From Prostheceraeus crozeri (lineage: Eukaryota; Platyhelminthes; Polycladida; Euryleptidae), in NCBI GenBank assembly GCA_907163375.1, contig CAJQUW010003011.1, forward strand, positions 52,166 through 116,165: a stretch of DNA of 64,000 nucleotides, in the 5' to 3' direction. Shown piece by piece: positions 1 through 10,680 of this stretch. The notes under the pieces are model-generated. The model searched no databases and was not told where the DNA came from. It saw nothing but the letters and a program-made list of their open reading frames with translations. A program made the position numbers and the translations under genes. Position 1 is the stretch's first letter. Every line of letters begins with the position of its first letter.

Positions 1-249
1 TGCAAACCTTTGATTAACCGACGTCAAATGCAGCCAATTACTAGAAAGGCAATCAAGGAAGCAATCAAGCAATGTGGTTTGTGGAATGTCGAAGATCGCA
101 TCGAAAATGTGGGAAGACCTACGGCTATACAGGGACGTTGCACAAATTGTCCCAGGAAAAGTGACAAAAAGGTTCGCTCAAAATGTTCAAATTGTGGAAA
201 TTTTGTTTGTCCATCTCATTCCACTCTTTCTTGTTCTAACTGTGTTTGA
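1..249 (+). CDS. piggyBac-like transposase, C-terminal fragment (partial at window edge)
   Basis: The frame is open from base 1, so the gene begins outside the window; the visible 82 residues are only its end. They contain a cysteine-rich cluster of the C-x2-C...C-x2-C...C-x2-H type (RCTNC, KCSNCG, FVCPSH, CSNC). This is the C-terminal zinc-binding domain of piggyBac transposases, which binds the element's end repeats. The DDD catalytic core is not in view. An AATAAA signal lies at 312-317. No piggyBac terminal repeat or TTAA target site was recognised downstream. Seen: Cys/His spacing and position. Inference: remnant or intact end of a piggyBac transposon. Confidence 0.75.
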   Translation, partial: CKPLINRRQMQPITRKAIKEAIKQCGLWNVEDRIENVGRPTAIQGRCTNCPRKSDKKVRSKCSNCGNFVCPSHSTLSCSNCV

Positions 250-770
250 ATTATCAAATATCTTGGTAAAGTGGGCGGAGACGTGTGTGTGTGTGTTCGT
301 TGTTAAGCTGGAATAAACATTTTTATTACCATTTATTGTACTTTTTAATGACTCTGAAACATAAGCTTAGGCCTAATGTTCATCAGGAAAGATTTTTTCT
401 CCACTAACTCAAAACTTCTTAGAAATATAAATATTTTTATGTAATGTATAGCCACAAATATGATAGGTTAATTACTAAAAAGATAATATAAAATGATCTA
501 AATATGTTGTAAATGGATATATTACAGATACAATATGAATAGATAGCCATAGAATATTTTTGTCTATATTAAATAACTAAAATCTAATATATATTGGCAT
601 GGGGTGTGTAAACACCCCAAACGTACTTAACACATAAAAATTTGAACATCCATTAACCGTTAATTGATCCATATTTTATTGAAGGTAGTATGAACTGTAA
701 TCAATATCTCCAAATCCTGGATAGTGAGCTCATACTAGATCTTGCGAGACGAGGCATTCGTGAAATCTCC
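250..770. other. Intergenic, no gene recognised
   Basis: AT-rich sequence between the piggyBac end and a mariner remnant. Apart from the AATAAA at 312-317, no coding or structural signal was recognised. Confidence 0.6.
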
Positions 771-1007
771 CACTTCCAGTAAGATGTCGTCCCTTCTCAC
801 ACTTCCCGAACAACTCGAGAACTTCTGAATACGCACTTCGATGAGAGATGGATGGGTAAATTCGGTCCAGTCCCATGGCTAGCAAGAAGCCCTGACCTGA
901 CTTCTTCTGACAATGCCCTTAGGGGTATGATGAAAAGAAAATTTCACCATGATAGGCCGCTAACATCGAATGACATCGAAGTGACTGTCAGACAAGCTTT
1001 CGAATAA
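771..1007 (+). pseudogene. Tc1/mariner (DDE_3) transposase remnant, C-terminal part
   Basis: A degraded reading frame resembles the end of Tc1/mariner transposases. A 'QD..PSHTSR' block corresponds to the family's second catalytic Asp region. A 'PVPWLARSPDLTSSDNALRG' block corresponds to the conserved W-P-x-x-SPDLNPLD-x-x-LWG motif, in which the third acidic residue normally lies. A stop codon follows the first Q and the N-terminal half is missing, so it cannot be functional. It sits among other transposon debris. Family assignment rests on motif order only. Confidence 0.6.
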
Positions 1008-1247
1008 ATTGATGCTGATAAAGAACTTCTCCGAAGAATCCACAATTGCACATTCCGAAGACTCTCTTTGTGCTTTGACATTAAGGGCCTGCAGGTAGAT
1101 CCATATGATACTTGAGCTTTTGAATGATACTTTAGTAATTTTGATATTATAAATGTAACAATATTTGAAACGTGGTCACTTCTGGCACACCCTGTACATT
1201 TTATGGCTATTAATATCAAAAAATAAATAAAATCGTTTTTCAAAAAG

Positions 1248-1610
1248 GGCTCGATGTAAATTTGTGTAGTGGGTCTTAAATTATTAGCATGAATATTCTT
1301 GGCATCCTAGATAGATTAAAAAATATCCGCCCCCAATTTTTGTAAATCTGCAGTACAATCGATATCGATCATTGAAGTATATATCGAATTTGAAAAATCA
1401 ATGAAGTTGATTATCTCGAAAACGGCTCGATGAAAATTTGTGTAATTGGTCTTGAAATGTTAGTATGAATATCCTTGACATCTAGCTAGATTGAAAAGTA
1501 TCCGCCCCCAATTTTTTTTAAATCTGCAGTATAATCGATATTGATTATTTTATAGTATCGATTTTGAAAAATCAATAAGTCGATTTTCTCGAAAATGGCT
1601 CAATGAAATA
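1248..1610. repeat. Imperfect tandem repeat, ~175-bp unit, just over 2 copies
   Basis: The phrase GGCTCGATG...AATTTGTGTA recurs at 1248 and 1424, and a diverged form (GGCTCAATG) at 1597. Each copy carries 'ATCCGCCCCCAATTTTT' and an ATCGAT-rich palindromic stretch. Spacing is 176 then 173 bp. No gene is seen between 1008 and 1890; this repeat explains about half of that stretch. Confidence 0.7.
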
Positions 1611-1892
1611 TTTTTTGATTTTTTTAGTTCTACTTCTGTTCCTCTTCCTTCCATCATTAGACAAACAGATTTGACCCCCAATTTTTTCGACCTTTTTCGT
1701 CTCTCAGCACCACCGTGAGGCCCTTTTGAATTCATTGAAAATCGACCAAATGTTCGATCGGTATTGAAACAAAGTAATGACCTTCTTCAAGTCAACAGAG
1801 TGCCGGATTATTGTGAAACCAGGCTTCTGAACCTATTTCTTGTCGTCTAAGCAGCATGCCATCAATTTCCCGTCATTGAAAAGCTTGTAAGA

Positions 1893-2703
1893 TTGGAGAG
1901 TGAAAGTGGCCACATGAAAGAACATCTGAAGCTAAAGGGCCTTCTCATCACCATGGATCAATTTGTCATCCATTTGAAAGCTTTGCACGATTTTACGAGG
2001 ACAACTCAATCATTGAACGGAAACGTGTATTATTTGCTTTTGATTTTGTTGGAACTGGTGTCGAAACTGCTTGTCCGCCTGGGACACAACATTCCTCTTT
2101 CAGCTAAAAGCTATTTCAAGAAGTTGTTCGAAGACGGAAAATCTTCTTCAAGTTTTGTGTAAATCACGAGATTTCAGTTATTCGAAGAACGCTTCGTCGA
2201 TTTACAAGGAGTTGTGTGAAACTGTTGAAGTGGACTTGGAGCTGACTCAAAACAACTGGGCCGGGCATTATTGAACGAATGCATTATTCGAAGCGTACTG
2301 GTATTTTATCCTTCCCTGAAACAAGAAATTGTGCGAAAATGCTAAGTTCTATTCAAGCATGTCAGGACTTCAACGATGTAACGTCGCAAGGCTTAAAATG
2401 TTGTTGACGTCAGCTGACCTTGCAGACGAATACCCTCAACTTGCTATGAAACAGGATAGCAGCCTTACTGATCTGCACAAGAACGGTCAACTGTCCACGT
2501 TTCCTCTTTTGACCAGACTTGTTGAAAAAGTTATAGTTTTATGCCCACACAACATGATGGTTGAATCGGGCTTCACCAAGATGAAGTTTTTCGAAAGCGA
2601 TCAACACTCGAACTTCAGTTTGGAAATGCACAACGCATTTCGTTTAGCATCCGATTTTTTTGACCGGGACATTTCGAGGATTTTGAACCTCCTTCATCCT
2701 TGA
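1893..2703 (+). pseudogene. hAT-like transposase remnant (left part, split by Polinton A)
   Basis: Two broken frames (1893-2162 and 2329-2703) look like the C-terminal half of a hAT-superfamily protein. The first has a helical stretch 'LKALHDFTRTTQSLNG' like the pre-dimerisation region. The second has 'CPHNMMVESGFTKMK', which resembles the hAT dimerisation signature around 'xxNAxVERxFSxxK'. Stops and frame changes separate them. Polinton A is inserted 31 bp after this remnant, and a coiled-coil coding tail at 23819-23959 probably belonged to the same gene. The family call is weak; non-functionality is clear. Confidence 0.4.
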
Positions 2704-2727
2704 TGGACAAAATCAAGCTGGCCAGTA

Positions 2728-2733
2728 AGGGAT
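2728..2733. other. Left target-site duplication of Polinton A (AGGGAT)
   Basis: The six bases directly before the first base of the left terminal repeat are AGGGAT, identical to the six bases directly after the right terminal repeat at 23774-23779. Six-bp target duplications are characteristic of Polintons. Confidence 0.97.
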
Positions 2734-3196
2734 AGTAGTAAGAAAACGGCGAACACTCGACCGGCGCCCCCCCCTCTGGAACGGCAGAAGGTCGTGGTCG
2801 GCCGCCGTGGTGCTTCGGGTCTGACTCCCCCCCCTCTGGAACGACAGAGAGTCGTGGTGGTCTTGGGCGACCGCCAGGTTTTGTCTTGAGGCTATAGTGT
2901 GTGATGTTTTTCGTGCAATCTGCTGAATGTTGGGCTGTAAAATGGGTTGTTTCGAGTGGAAGGAGTGCTCGGATGTGAAAACGGAGGCCAGATTCGGATT
3001 CAGCGTGAAATTCTGCATCGGTAGGGTGAGTTTCAAGTCAATCGGAGAGAAAAATTTTCGCTGACGTCCCCCCCCCTGACACCGACCTTCCAACTTTGCT
3101 TCTAGTGGACGGATTTTGTCGTGCAATAGCTCGTTTGAAAGCTAAGAGTGAGACAAATTCAGTGAAAGAAACGGCTTGTTCATATCTGTCTTCGTT
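2734..3196. repeat. Polinton A left terminal inverted repeat
   Basis: About 463 bp, near-identical to the reverse complement of 23310-23773. Differences are scattered substitutions and length changes in poly-C tracts. Identity stops after 'TGTCTTCGTT' on the left. Several runs of 7-9 C are embedded, usually in the context CCCCCCCTCTGGA. An open frame across the repeat (2713-3126, minus) is not considered a gene. Confidence 0.95.
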
Positions 3197-3390
3197 CAAA
3201 AGTTAGAGCTGTTACAAGATTTTAGGTCGGAGCTCACCTGAAAAAATCCTAAGTGTCAGAGTGACTTTGTATGGGTAAAATTTTGAAAATTTTCCAAAGT
3301 GTGGAATTTCGACCTGGGACCGTCACCAAAACATTTTTCATCAAATTTCACTGACCTCCCCCCCCTCTTATCGATTGCATATTCACAGGG

Positions 3391-3424
3391 TATATAAGAA
3401 CGGGATCGGGAGAGGAATTTCACT
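3391..3424 (+). promoter_or_regulatory. TATA box and initiator for the coiled-coil gene
   Basis: TATATAAG begins at 3391 and ATTTCACT at 3417, 26 bp later. The polymerase gene has the same TATA-to-ATTTCACT distance (6191 to 6217), which supports both as core promoter and start site. A consensus 5' splice site (CAG|GTAAGT) follows at 3447, and a pyrimidine-rich acceptor ends at 4070. The transcript therefore probably has a ~620-bp intron in its 5' leader. The rest of 3197-4075 shows no gene. Confidence 0.65.
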
Positions 3425-4075
3425 AAGTTGAGAAACTGACTACAGGTAAGTCGTTTCTCTTGAGGTCCGATATCGGACTTCTGACTTTACATTGCTGATA
3501 TCAGCTAAGGTGTCAGACTTATAGGTTAGTCAGTATAGCATGACTGACCATTTGATGATAGTAGGCCGAAATCTTCAAACGGCTATAACTTTGCTTCTAC
3601 AAGTCCTTTAGACTTGATTCAAAAAACATTCGACAGCGTTTGCTATGCTGAAGGTGACAGACTACTTATAAACGTTTTATGAGTAGTACTAAAATACTGA
3701 AAAATTTAAATTCATATTTAATGATAATAATTAAAGTTTTTGAATAAAAAGCAGTCGTTTATGAGTCTCTGTGACTTGGGTCGTTTCCTCTTGTAAATAA
3801 CTCCACCGGTTTTCATGTCAAAACTTGGGCCCGGATACCAACACAGTGATATGACGCACGCTCTGTCCGATCGAGGTTGGATTTGTGGGTCGAGGCCTTG
3901 GAGCTGGGATAAGATCCCCTCTGAGTAATGCCTGTAACGGATTCAAGAGCTTAACACCCAAACGGTTGCTGACTTGCTATCAAATGTTTGGTCACTTAGT
4001 CTTTCAATGCATATCAGCAAGTAGTATCCTATAAACACTTGCTATCAAATTTTACTCTATCGTTACAGAATTATC

Positions 4076-5205
4076 ATGACAAAACCGAATAACGCAAAGA
4101 TGTTGGTTGGCAAGTGTAGTTGTGGCAAGATTGCCAGAGGTAGTGAACTGAAGAAGCATTTAAAAGAAAAAGAGGGGACGATGGGCCATGAGAGGAAAGT
4201 GATGTTGAGGTTGTGTGTGTCTTGTCGGAAATCTGTGATGGGGGATGAGAAGGAATTTATGAAGGCGCATTTGCAGTGTGAGAGTGGGAACATCGGAGAG
4301 AAGGGGTTCAAGGCATGGTTTGAGGGAGAGTTGTTGGAAAGGGAAGAGGTGAGAAAGGCGGTGGCAACGATTCAGGACGTGATTGGGGAGAAAGTGGTGA
4401 GGAATGCGAGTGATGGGAGTTCGAGTGAGGAAGTTGAGTTGAGAGCGAAAATGAAGAAGAAGGATGATGTTGATTTGGATGCGGTGATGGAAGATTTGTT
4501 TGGGGATATAGCGGATTTGAAGGAAGAGTGGGATGGGGAGGAAGTGGCTAAGCCGATGGCAGCGTCATCGCCACGGCAGCAAGAGGCGTATGATACGGAG
4601 GTATTTGTGAGAATGAAGGATCGTGTGATGGCTTTGGAAAGTAATAATAGAAAAGTTTTGAAGGAGAATGAAGAGCTGATGGTGAAGGTTGAGGGGTATA
4701 GGGCAACGAGGGAAGAGTTGGAGAGCTTGAGAAAGAAGGAGAAGGAATGGATGGCGGAAAGGAGAGAGTTGATGAGGAAGGCAGGTTTGGTGGAGAGTTT
4801 GCAGGCGAGTGTGTCGAGGAAGGATGAAGAGATAGAGCGGATGCGAAGCGTGGTGAAGGAGACGGAGGAGGTGAAGGTTATTAATAAGAGGTTGACGGGT
4901 GAAGTGGAGCGACTGCATGAGCGTTTGAAGTGTCGAAAAAGGAGAGTATATGAGGTTCATCTTCCCCTCTTTGAGAATAACGTATGTGATGCCCCTACAA
5001 TCTCCAGCGACTTAAATGAAACACAGTTGTGTTATGAGGGGGATGGAGTTCGCTGCCTCCACATGAAGATGAACATCAATGGAGAGCTTGATGACTTCGT
5101 CGTCAGAAAAGTTAGAAAGAAGGTTCCCAGTAAGTCTATTCAACATAATCATTTTTGTAGCTCATCTAATCTCCTATTATTTTTCTTTCAGAGTGTTTGC
5201 AGTAG
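4076..5205 (+). CDS. Cys/His-motif coiled-coil protein of unknown function (two coding exons)
   Basis: The start ATG lies 6 bp after a predicted leader-intron acceptor. The first ~75 residues hold a Cys/His array (CSCG...H...H...CVSC...H..C) that could bind zinc. Residues ~165-300 are a long Lys/Glu-rich coiled coil, followed by a basic stretch and a short tail. A 62-bp intron (GTAAGT at 5130, TTTCTTTCAG ending at 5191) joins 5129 to 5192 and gives a stop at 5203-5205, i.e. 355 residues; unspliced reading would add an unrelated tail. The plus strand is purine-rich (GAG/AAG codons), unlike the neighbouring genes, which may mean a captured host gene. No family was recognised. It has the promoter style of the replication genes, so early expression is an inference. 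Confidence 0.7.
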
Positions 5206-5643
5206 TAGTGTCGGTGGACGGAGAACGACCCATGGGCTCTTTTAAGGGCCAACCTTCTAATGCAGCTAAAGCGGTCCCAAGCCCGCCACATATCCTCGGA
5301 TATGGAATGCAGAGGGGAAGTAAAATGATGAATGGAATGAAATGGGAGGACACTCACGCGCCACACTCAACATAACACACTTCTCTCTTCCGTAGTCTAA
5401 CAAGCTCTTTACACATGGATCGCAGTCAATTGCTATCCCTGTATCAGAAGTGTAAGCTATCTTAATTTTATTTGACACTATTTCAACTATCATCATCGTC
5501 CATATGAAATGTTTTAAGATTTACAAGTTAGACTAAGCGTGCTACTATTTCCAAATGAAAATGTATACATGGTTAAATCATCCACTGAAGCCCCATTCAA
5601 GTACGTCAGTATGAAAGCAAAGATAATATGAAATAAAAATTTA
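5206..5643. other. Intergenic between two convergent genes
   Basis: No convincing gene. AATAAA at 5632-5637 could end the coiled-coil transcript. On the minus strand AATAAA (5645-5640) overlaps the stop codon of the next gene. Short open frames here lack support. Confidence 0.55.
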
Positions 5644-6093
5644 TTATGGCATGTATTTCAAAAGGTCTTCATCGTCAATATCGTCCCAGAGTCTGGCTTC
5701 ACATAGATAACAAAAACAGTTCAGTTGCTTTAATCGTTCTTCCACTGCGAGCCTCACTTTGTCAATATACTCCCACTCCTCCATAGTTCGTGGCTGGGAG
5801 TTAGGGGTGTACCACTCCCATAATTGGTGGAGGAATTTCGTGCTGGTGATCTCCATCACATCGTCAGTATCGTACTGGAGATACTTCCACCTCACGCCTG
5901 TTAAGTCGGGACACTCCTTCTCACATACACTCTCCTCTTCCTCATCCGCTGGTAATGATAACTTTCTGATATTGTCCAGTCGGTACACCTTCTCTACCTT
6001 CCCCTTCGTTGGAGCGTTTGGTGCAACGAGCGCCTTTGGTGTTGAGCATGGAGAAGAGAATTTTGTGTTTGGTGTTGTCGGAGGGCTTGTCAT
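5644..6093 (-). CDS. Small acidic protein with a CxxC motif, unknown
   Basis: 149 residues. The first ~35 are Pro/Thr/Ser-rich and probably disordered. The centre is strongly acidic ('DEEEES'). The C-terminal half is Trp/Tyr-rich ('LHQLWEWY') and ends with a CFCYLC motif and an acidic tail. No family recognised. It diverges from the polymerase gene and shares its promoter region (paired CCAAT boxes, and TATATA readable on both strands), so co-regulation with replication is likely. Its stop codon TAA is part of an AATAAA signal, an extremely compact 3' end. Could be an accessory regulator; no evidence beyond position. Confidence 0.6.
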   Translation of the reverse strand: MTSPPTTPNTKFSSPCSTPKALVAPNAPTKGKVEKVYRLDNIRKLSLPADEEEESVCEKECPDLTGVRWKYLQYDTDDVMEITSTKFLHQLWEWYTPNSQPRTMEEWEYIDKVRLAVEERLKQLNCFCYLCEARLWDDIDDEDLLKYMP

Positions 6094-6150
6094 GTTGACT
6101 GTGAATAATGACTTTGAAATGTTTTCTAATTCTTAAGTATCAACAAGCAA

Positions 6151-6224
6151 CCAATCAGAATGAACAGCCAATGAATGATGAATATGAAAGTATATATGCA
6201 AAGTGACATCCGTATCATTTCACT
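6151..6224 (+). promoter_or_regulatory. Polymerase promoter: two CCAAT boxes, TATA, initiator
   Basis: CCAAT boxes at 6151 and 6168 (17 bp apart), TATATAT at 6191 and ATTTCACT at 6217. The ssDNA-binding gene has the mirror arrangement (CCAAT at 22680 and 22663 on the minus strand, again 17 bp apart, then TATAAATA at 22640). The motif ATGCAAAG overlaps the end of this TATA box. It may work bidirectionally for the minus-strand gene at 5644-6093. Confidence 0.65.
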
Positions 6225-6229
6225 CTGTC

Positions 6230-6330
6230 TTTGAGACGCATAAGTGAACTGTTGTCTAGCGAATTCTGTATTTGAGGCGTACAAGTGAACTGCTCTCTAG
6301 TGAATTCCAAATTTGAGTGAAGTCTCTATC
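6230..6330 (+). repeat. 41-bp tandem repeat in the polymerase 5' leader
   Basis: TTTGAG starts copies at 6230, 6271 and 6312. The first two also share AAGTGAACTG and CTAG(C/T)GAATTC, and the third is partial. It lies between the putative transcription start and the initiator ATG. Confidence 0.65.
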
Positions 6331-6367
6331 TTGTTGAAGTATCAAGCTTAAACATAATTTCGTTCAA

Positions 6368-9300
6368 ATGGTAAGTTGAAAATTTCTTCACTCATCTCCC
6401 TCAAACGTGTGGCTAATAGCATCTTCCTCAATTTCAGGCATCAACTTCATCACCAACGCCCTCCCTTCTCGAGGAAAGTTTAGAGTTATTGAGTCAAGGT
6501 AGGTTGTAACAATACACTGAGACTTGAACAGAGATGATAGAATGATTTCTCTTTCAGGTGATACCAGTCTCATCTCGAGCGAGTCGGATAACAACAGCGA
6601 CTCCATGTCAACATTGTCGCGGGAATGCAACGATCGGGAATGTGCTGACTGTGGACACATCTTCACGAGGAAGCGGGATCTCACCCGACACATCAAGCGA
6701 GGTGTTTGTCGACCTAAGCCGGCATCAAACTCCGAAGGTGGGGATGATTCTGTTAACGTCGTCTCCTTTTCTTGCGACTTGTGCGCTCAGTCTTTCGAGA
6801 CACGTTTTGAACTATCTTCGCACAGACTTCAACATACACACAGTGACGATAGTTATACTAACAGCACCTCCTCTATCCGACTCACTGAAGTGTCCATAAA
6901 TAATTTAGTGAGGAACTACCAGATGGACTCCTCAGAAACCATTGCTAACTTTGAGGAATGGTTTCATCAAAATTCATCATTGATAGAAGCGCTCTTCAAC
7001 AATTTAGACAATTTTAGGATGAAGGCGCTCAACTATCTTAAAATAAAATATGTAAAAATCGACCACCATACTGGTCAAATAGTAGAGAGGTTGGAGTTTC
7101 ACATACCCTCCTCTCCTGCAACCGAAGTTGTAGACTATGAGTCTTGGATAAATTTTCATATCCAAGGATTAAAATTAAACATAGATAAATTTAACGAGCG
7201 CGATAGCGGTCTCGTTTTTGATGGTATTGAGTCCGCCTTATTTAAAATCACTTTATTAGAAAACTACTCTGGACGAGGCTCCTTTAAACTTCCGAAAAAT
7301 TTAAGAAATAAAGCAGCAGTCATTTCTGTAGATTGCGAATCGCAATGTTTTAAGTATGCCGTCCTCTCCATTCTCCACTATAATGATGTACAGAATAGCC
7401 GATACCGTAAGAGTAAGTATCAACAGTGGGAGAATGAATTAAAGTTTGATGACTGCAATAGTGAAGATATGAAAATTAAAGATATAGAAAAATTTGAAAA
7501 ATTGAACAACATCAAAATAGTTCTCCATGTTTGGGAAAAGGGATTGAAGGGTGTCCGCTACAACTCGCGTTCGAGTTGTTATGAGCACGTTGTCAACCTT
7601 TTGTTAGTAAGACAGGATGATAGTGAGGAATGGCACTACTGCGGCATTCCCAAAATTTCTCGCTTATACCACCACTTAAGAAATTCTACCTCATCAGAGA
7701 TTTATTACTGTGACAGATGCATTCGGAACTTTAGGAGTAAAAACAAATTTGAAACTCATTATGAGTGGTGTAAGCGAGGTAAACTGCAAATGGAACGCAT
7801 GCCCAAAGATAAGGAGTTTTCATATAGAGAGAATGGCGATGAACTAAGTCCTCTTCGTGTCATCTATGCTGACATCGAATGTTATATCGATGATAACATC
7901 CATCGACCAGCAGCCATTTCCTGCTATGAAGTATGGCATGACCATTTCCAAAATAGAAAAAATAAAATGCACATCTGGCAAGGTGAGGATTGTATTTACC
8001 AATTCCTACAATTCCTCGAACAGGCTGTAAAATTTCAACAAAAGTATGATGGTGAACTCTATCGCAGATCATTGCATATGACAGCAGATGATCAAGCAAA
8101 ATTTGATAGCTGCAACGTTTGCCCCAAATGTAGGAAAACATTTGATGATGATAAGATTAAGAAAGTGCGCGACCATGATCACATCACTGGTAAATTTAGA
8201 AACGCACTATGTTCAAAATGCAATTTTTCGCTGAGGATGAAACGGCGTACATTACCCGTCATTTTCCATAATTTCAAGGGCTACGACAGCCATATGATAA
8301 TAAAAGGAGGTTTAGGTCAAATGAAAGAGTGGAAGCTTGATGTAATAGCACAAACGAGAGAGAAGTTTATGGCCATGACAGCAAAAGTGCCTGTCGATAA
8401 AACTAAAGAAAATAAGACGGTCTATTTTGATATAAAATTTTTAGATTCCTACCAATTTATGACTGCATCACTGGCCTCTCTCGTACAAAATCTGAAGTCT
8501 CTTCCACTAACACAAAATCTTAAGAAACAATATCCAAATCTAACCGATGAAGTCATCACACGGAAAGGAGTCTTTCCATATGCATATTTTGATGCAATTA
8601 GTAAACTCGGCGAGACTTCTCTTCCGCCCATAGATAAATTTAAAAATGATTTGAGCGGTGCAGAATGTAAGACCGAAGATTATGATCATGCACAAGATGC
8701 ATGGATAAAATTTGACTGCCATACATTTGGTGAATATATGATTGCCTACCTTAAGTTAGATGTATTTTTGCTGGCTGATGTATTTCAGGAGTTTCGACGA
8801 GTGGCATTAGAAGAAGATAAGTTAGATCCCGTCCACTTTGTCAGTCTACCAGCCATGTCATTTAAGTCTGCTTTTAAAATGACTGGTGAGACCATTCATC
8901 TCTTACAAGATCCAGAGATGTATAATTTATTTGAGCGAGGAATTCGCGGTGGTCTCACATTTGTAAATAAACATAGGTTAAAATCTGAAACAGTAGGTAA
9001 TGATCATACCCATCTTAAGTATTATGACCAAAATAATTTGTATGGTAGTTCATTATCCAAACCACTCCCTCACTCTGAGTTTAGCTGGTTAGATGATAGT
9101 GAAATTCAGCATCTCTCCAACCCTTCTAACATACTAGCAATTCCAGATGAAGGTGATTGGGGATATTATTTTGAGATAGATCTAATCTATCCAAATAATA
9201 TTAAACATAAAACCGTAGATTTTCCACTCGCACCCGAATCAGGTGAAGTGACCAAAGATATGTTTTCCGACTTTATGAAACAATTTCATAAAGATTTAGA

Positions 9301-10375
9301 ATCATGCGGTCAACCCGACTATAAGCCTTGTCGCAAACTTTTACTCACCCAGTATGATAAGGAAAACTATCTAGTCCACTTTAGCATCTTAAAATTTTAT
9401 TTAGAAATGGGTATGATTTTAAAAAGAGTTCACCGCATTATTAAATTTAGACAGAAAGCCTTCCTCAAACCATATATTGATAGCAACAGCCAGAAACGTG
9501 CACTAGCCCAAAATAATTTTGAAAAAGATTTTTATAAGTATAAGAATAATAGTCTATTTGGTAAGACGATGGAGGATGTTAGAAAACGTGTAAACTATAA
9601 ACTAGTCAATGATGTTACAAAATTTAAGAAATTGGTCTCATCACCTCTATTCATCGATAGAGACATTATCGATGAGGACCTTGTAGGTGTTAAAATGATA
9701 AAATCTGAAGTTGAGTTGTGCAAGCCCATCTATATTGGTCAAGCTGTACTAGATTACTCTAAGCTTGAAATGTACCAACTCTTTTATAAAATACTAAAAC
9801 CATGTCCTCTCGTAAAAGGGGTTCGTTTGTTGGGTGGTGATACAGATAGTTTCTTCTTAGGTATTACCACTCAAAAAGATTTAAATTTCAATGAAGTAGG
9901 AAAATCTTTAGAAAGATATTTTGATACATCAAATTATCCTACTGATCACCCACTCTACTCCATCAAAAATAAGGCAAAACTTGGCTGCTTTAAGGATGAG
10001 ACAGCAGGGAAGGAAATAGATGAAATGATTCTCCTCCGTCCAAAAATGTACAGTATGAAATTAAAGGATAGTGACGATAGTATTAAGCGTGCTAAAGGCA
10101 TATCAAGATCATTGGTCTCTAACATGAAACATAAAAATTTCAGGAAAGCCTATAGAAATAAAAATATAACGTTTGTCAATATGACAATCTTAAAATCTAA
10201 GTCGCATGAGATCAAAACTCATACTTTTAGGAAACGGGCGCTTTCAGCATGGGAGGATAAGAGGTGCTGGTTAGAACACAACATATCTCTTCCACATGGA
10301 CATCCTGACACAAACATACCACCACCCAAAAGAATTAAACTCACACTACCACATTCAGGAGACGTCTTAGCATAA
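6368..10375 (+). CDS. Protein-primed DNA polymerase B (three exons)
   Basis: Replicates the element's linear DNA from a protein-primed end. Exon 1 is just ATG (6368-6370), directly followed by GTAAGT. Exon 2 is 6438-6498. Exon 3 starts at 6558. The spliced frame is open throughout and gives 1293 residues. Two C2H2 zinc fingers lie near residues 44-65 and 82-103. A conserved 'DCESQCFKYAVL' pre-exonuclease region follows. Then come ExoI 'YADIEC' (~459), an endonuclease VII-like zinc site 'DHDHITG' (~560), ExoII 'NFKGYD' (~592), ExoIII 'YLKLD' (~752), PolA 'DQNNLYG' (~844), PolB 'KNNSLFGK' (~1016) and PolC 'DTDS' (~1115). All catalytic motifs look intact. It has the CCAAT/TATA promoter class. 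AATAAA at 10660-10665 may end the transcript, beyond the 3' end of the convergent neighbour. Confidence 0.95.
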
Positions 10376-10680
10376 TCATCCTTAACTTAGTATTTTGATG
10401 TTGATTTCTGTAGATAAACATTGTTGTTTTATGTATCGCATGAGATTGTTTTTTCCTTGTGAATATGTGTCCACATCTGTACATTCCCCATGTGATGACT
10501 TTTCCACTGAAAGACATTTTTCCTATCCCTGTATATTTCCACCCTTCACGAAGTAAAAAGACTTTTTGTATATAGCAATGTTTATTGAAGTGCGCTCATG
10601 TATATATTTTCAGTGGATGTTGTATAAAGTCTATTGCTTCACATTCATGTACATATTTCAATAAATGTTGTATAAAGACT
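10376..10680. other. 3' intergenic between convergent genes
   Basis: No gene. AATAAA at 10660-10665 (plus) and its complement at 10581-10586 (minus signal for the next gene) cross over, so the two transcripts probably overlap at their 3' ends. A 'CATGTA(T/C)AT(A/T)TTTCA...TGTTGTATAAAG' phrase occurs twice (10599 and 10648). Confidence 0.6.

Noticed and set aside
2713-3126. Protein-coding ORF in the terminal repeat of A (and its mirror 23413-23775)
   Set aside because: Exists only because the repeat is GC-rich and stop-poor; it reads through poly-C tracts and has no family or start context.
5079-5496. Small ORFs downstream of the coiled-coil gene
   Set aside because: They cross a well-formed intron and 3' region, conflict in frame and show no coding pattern.
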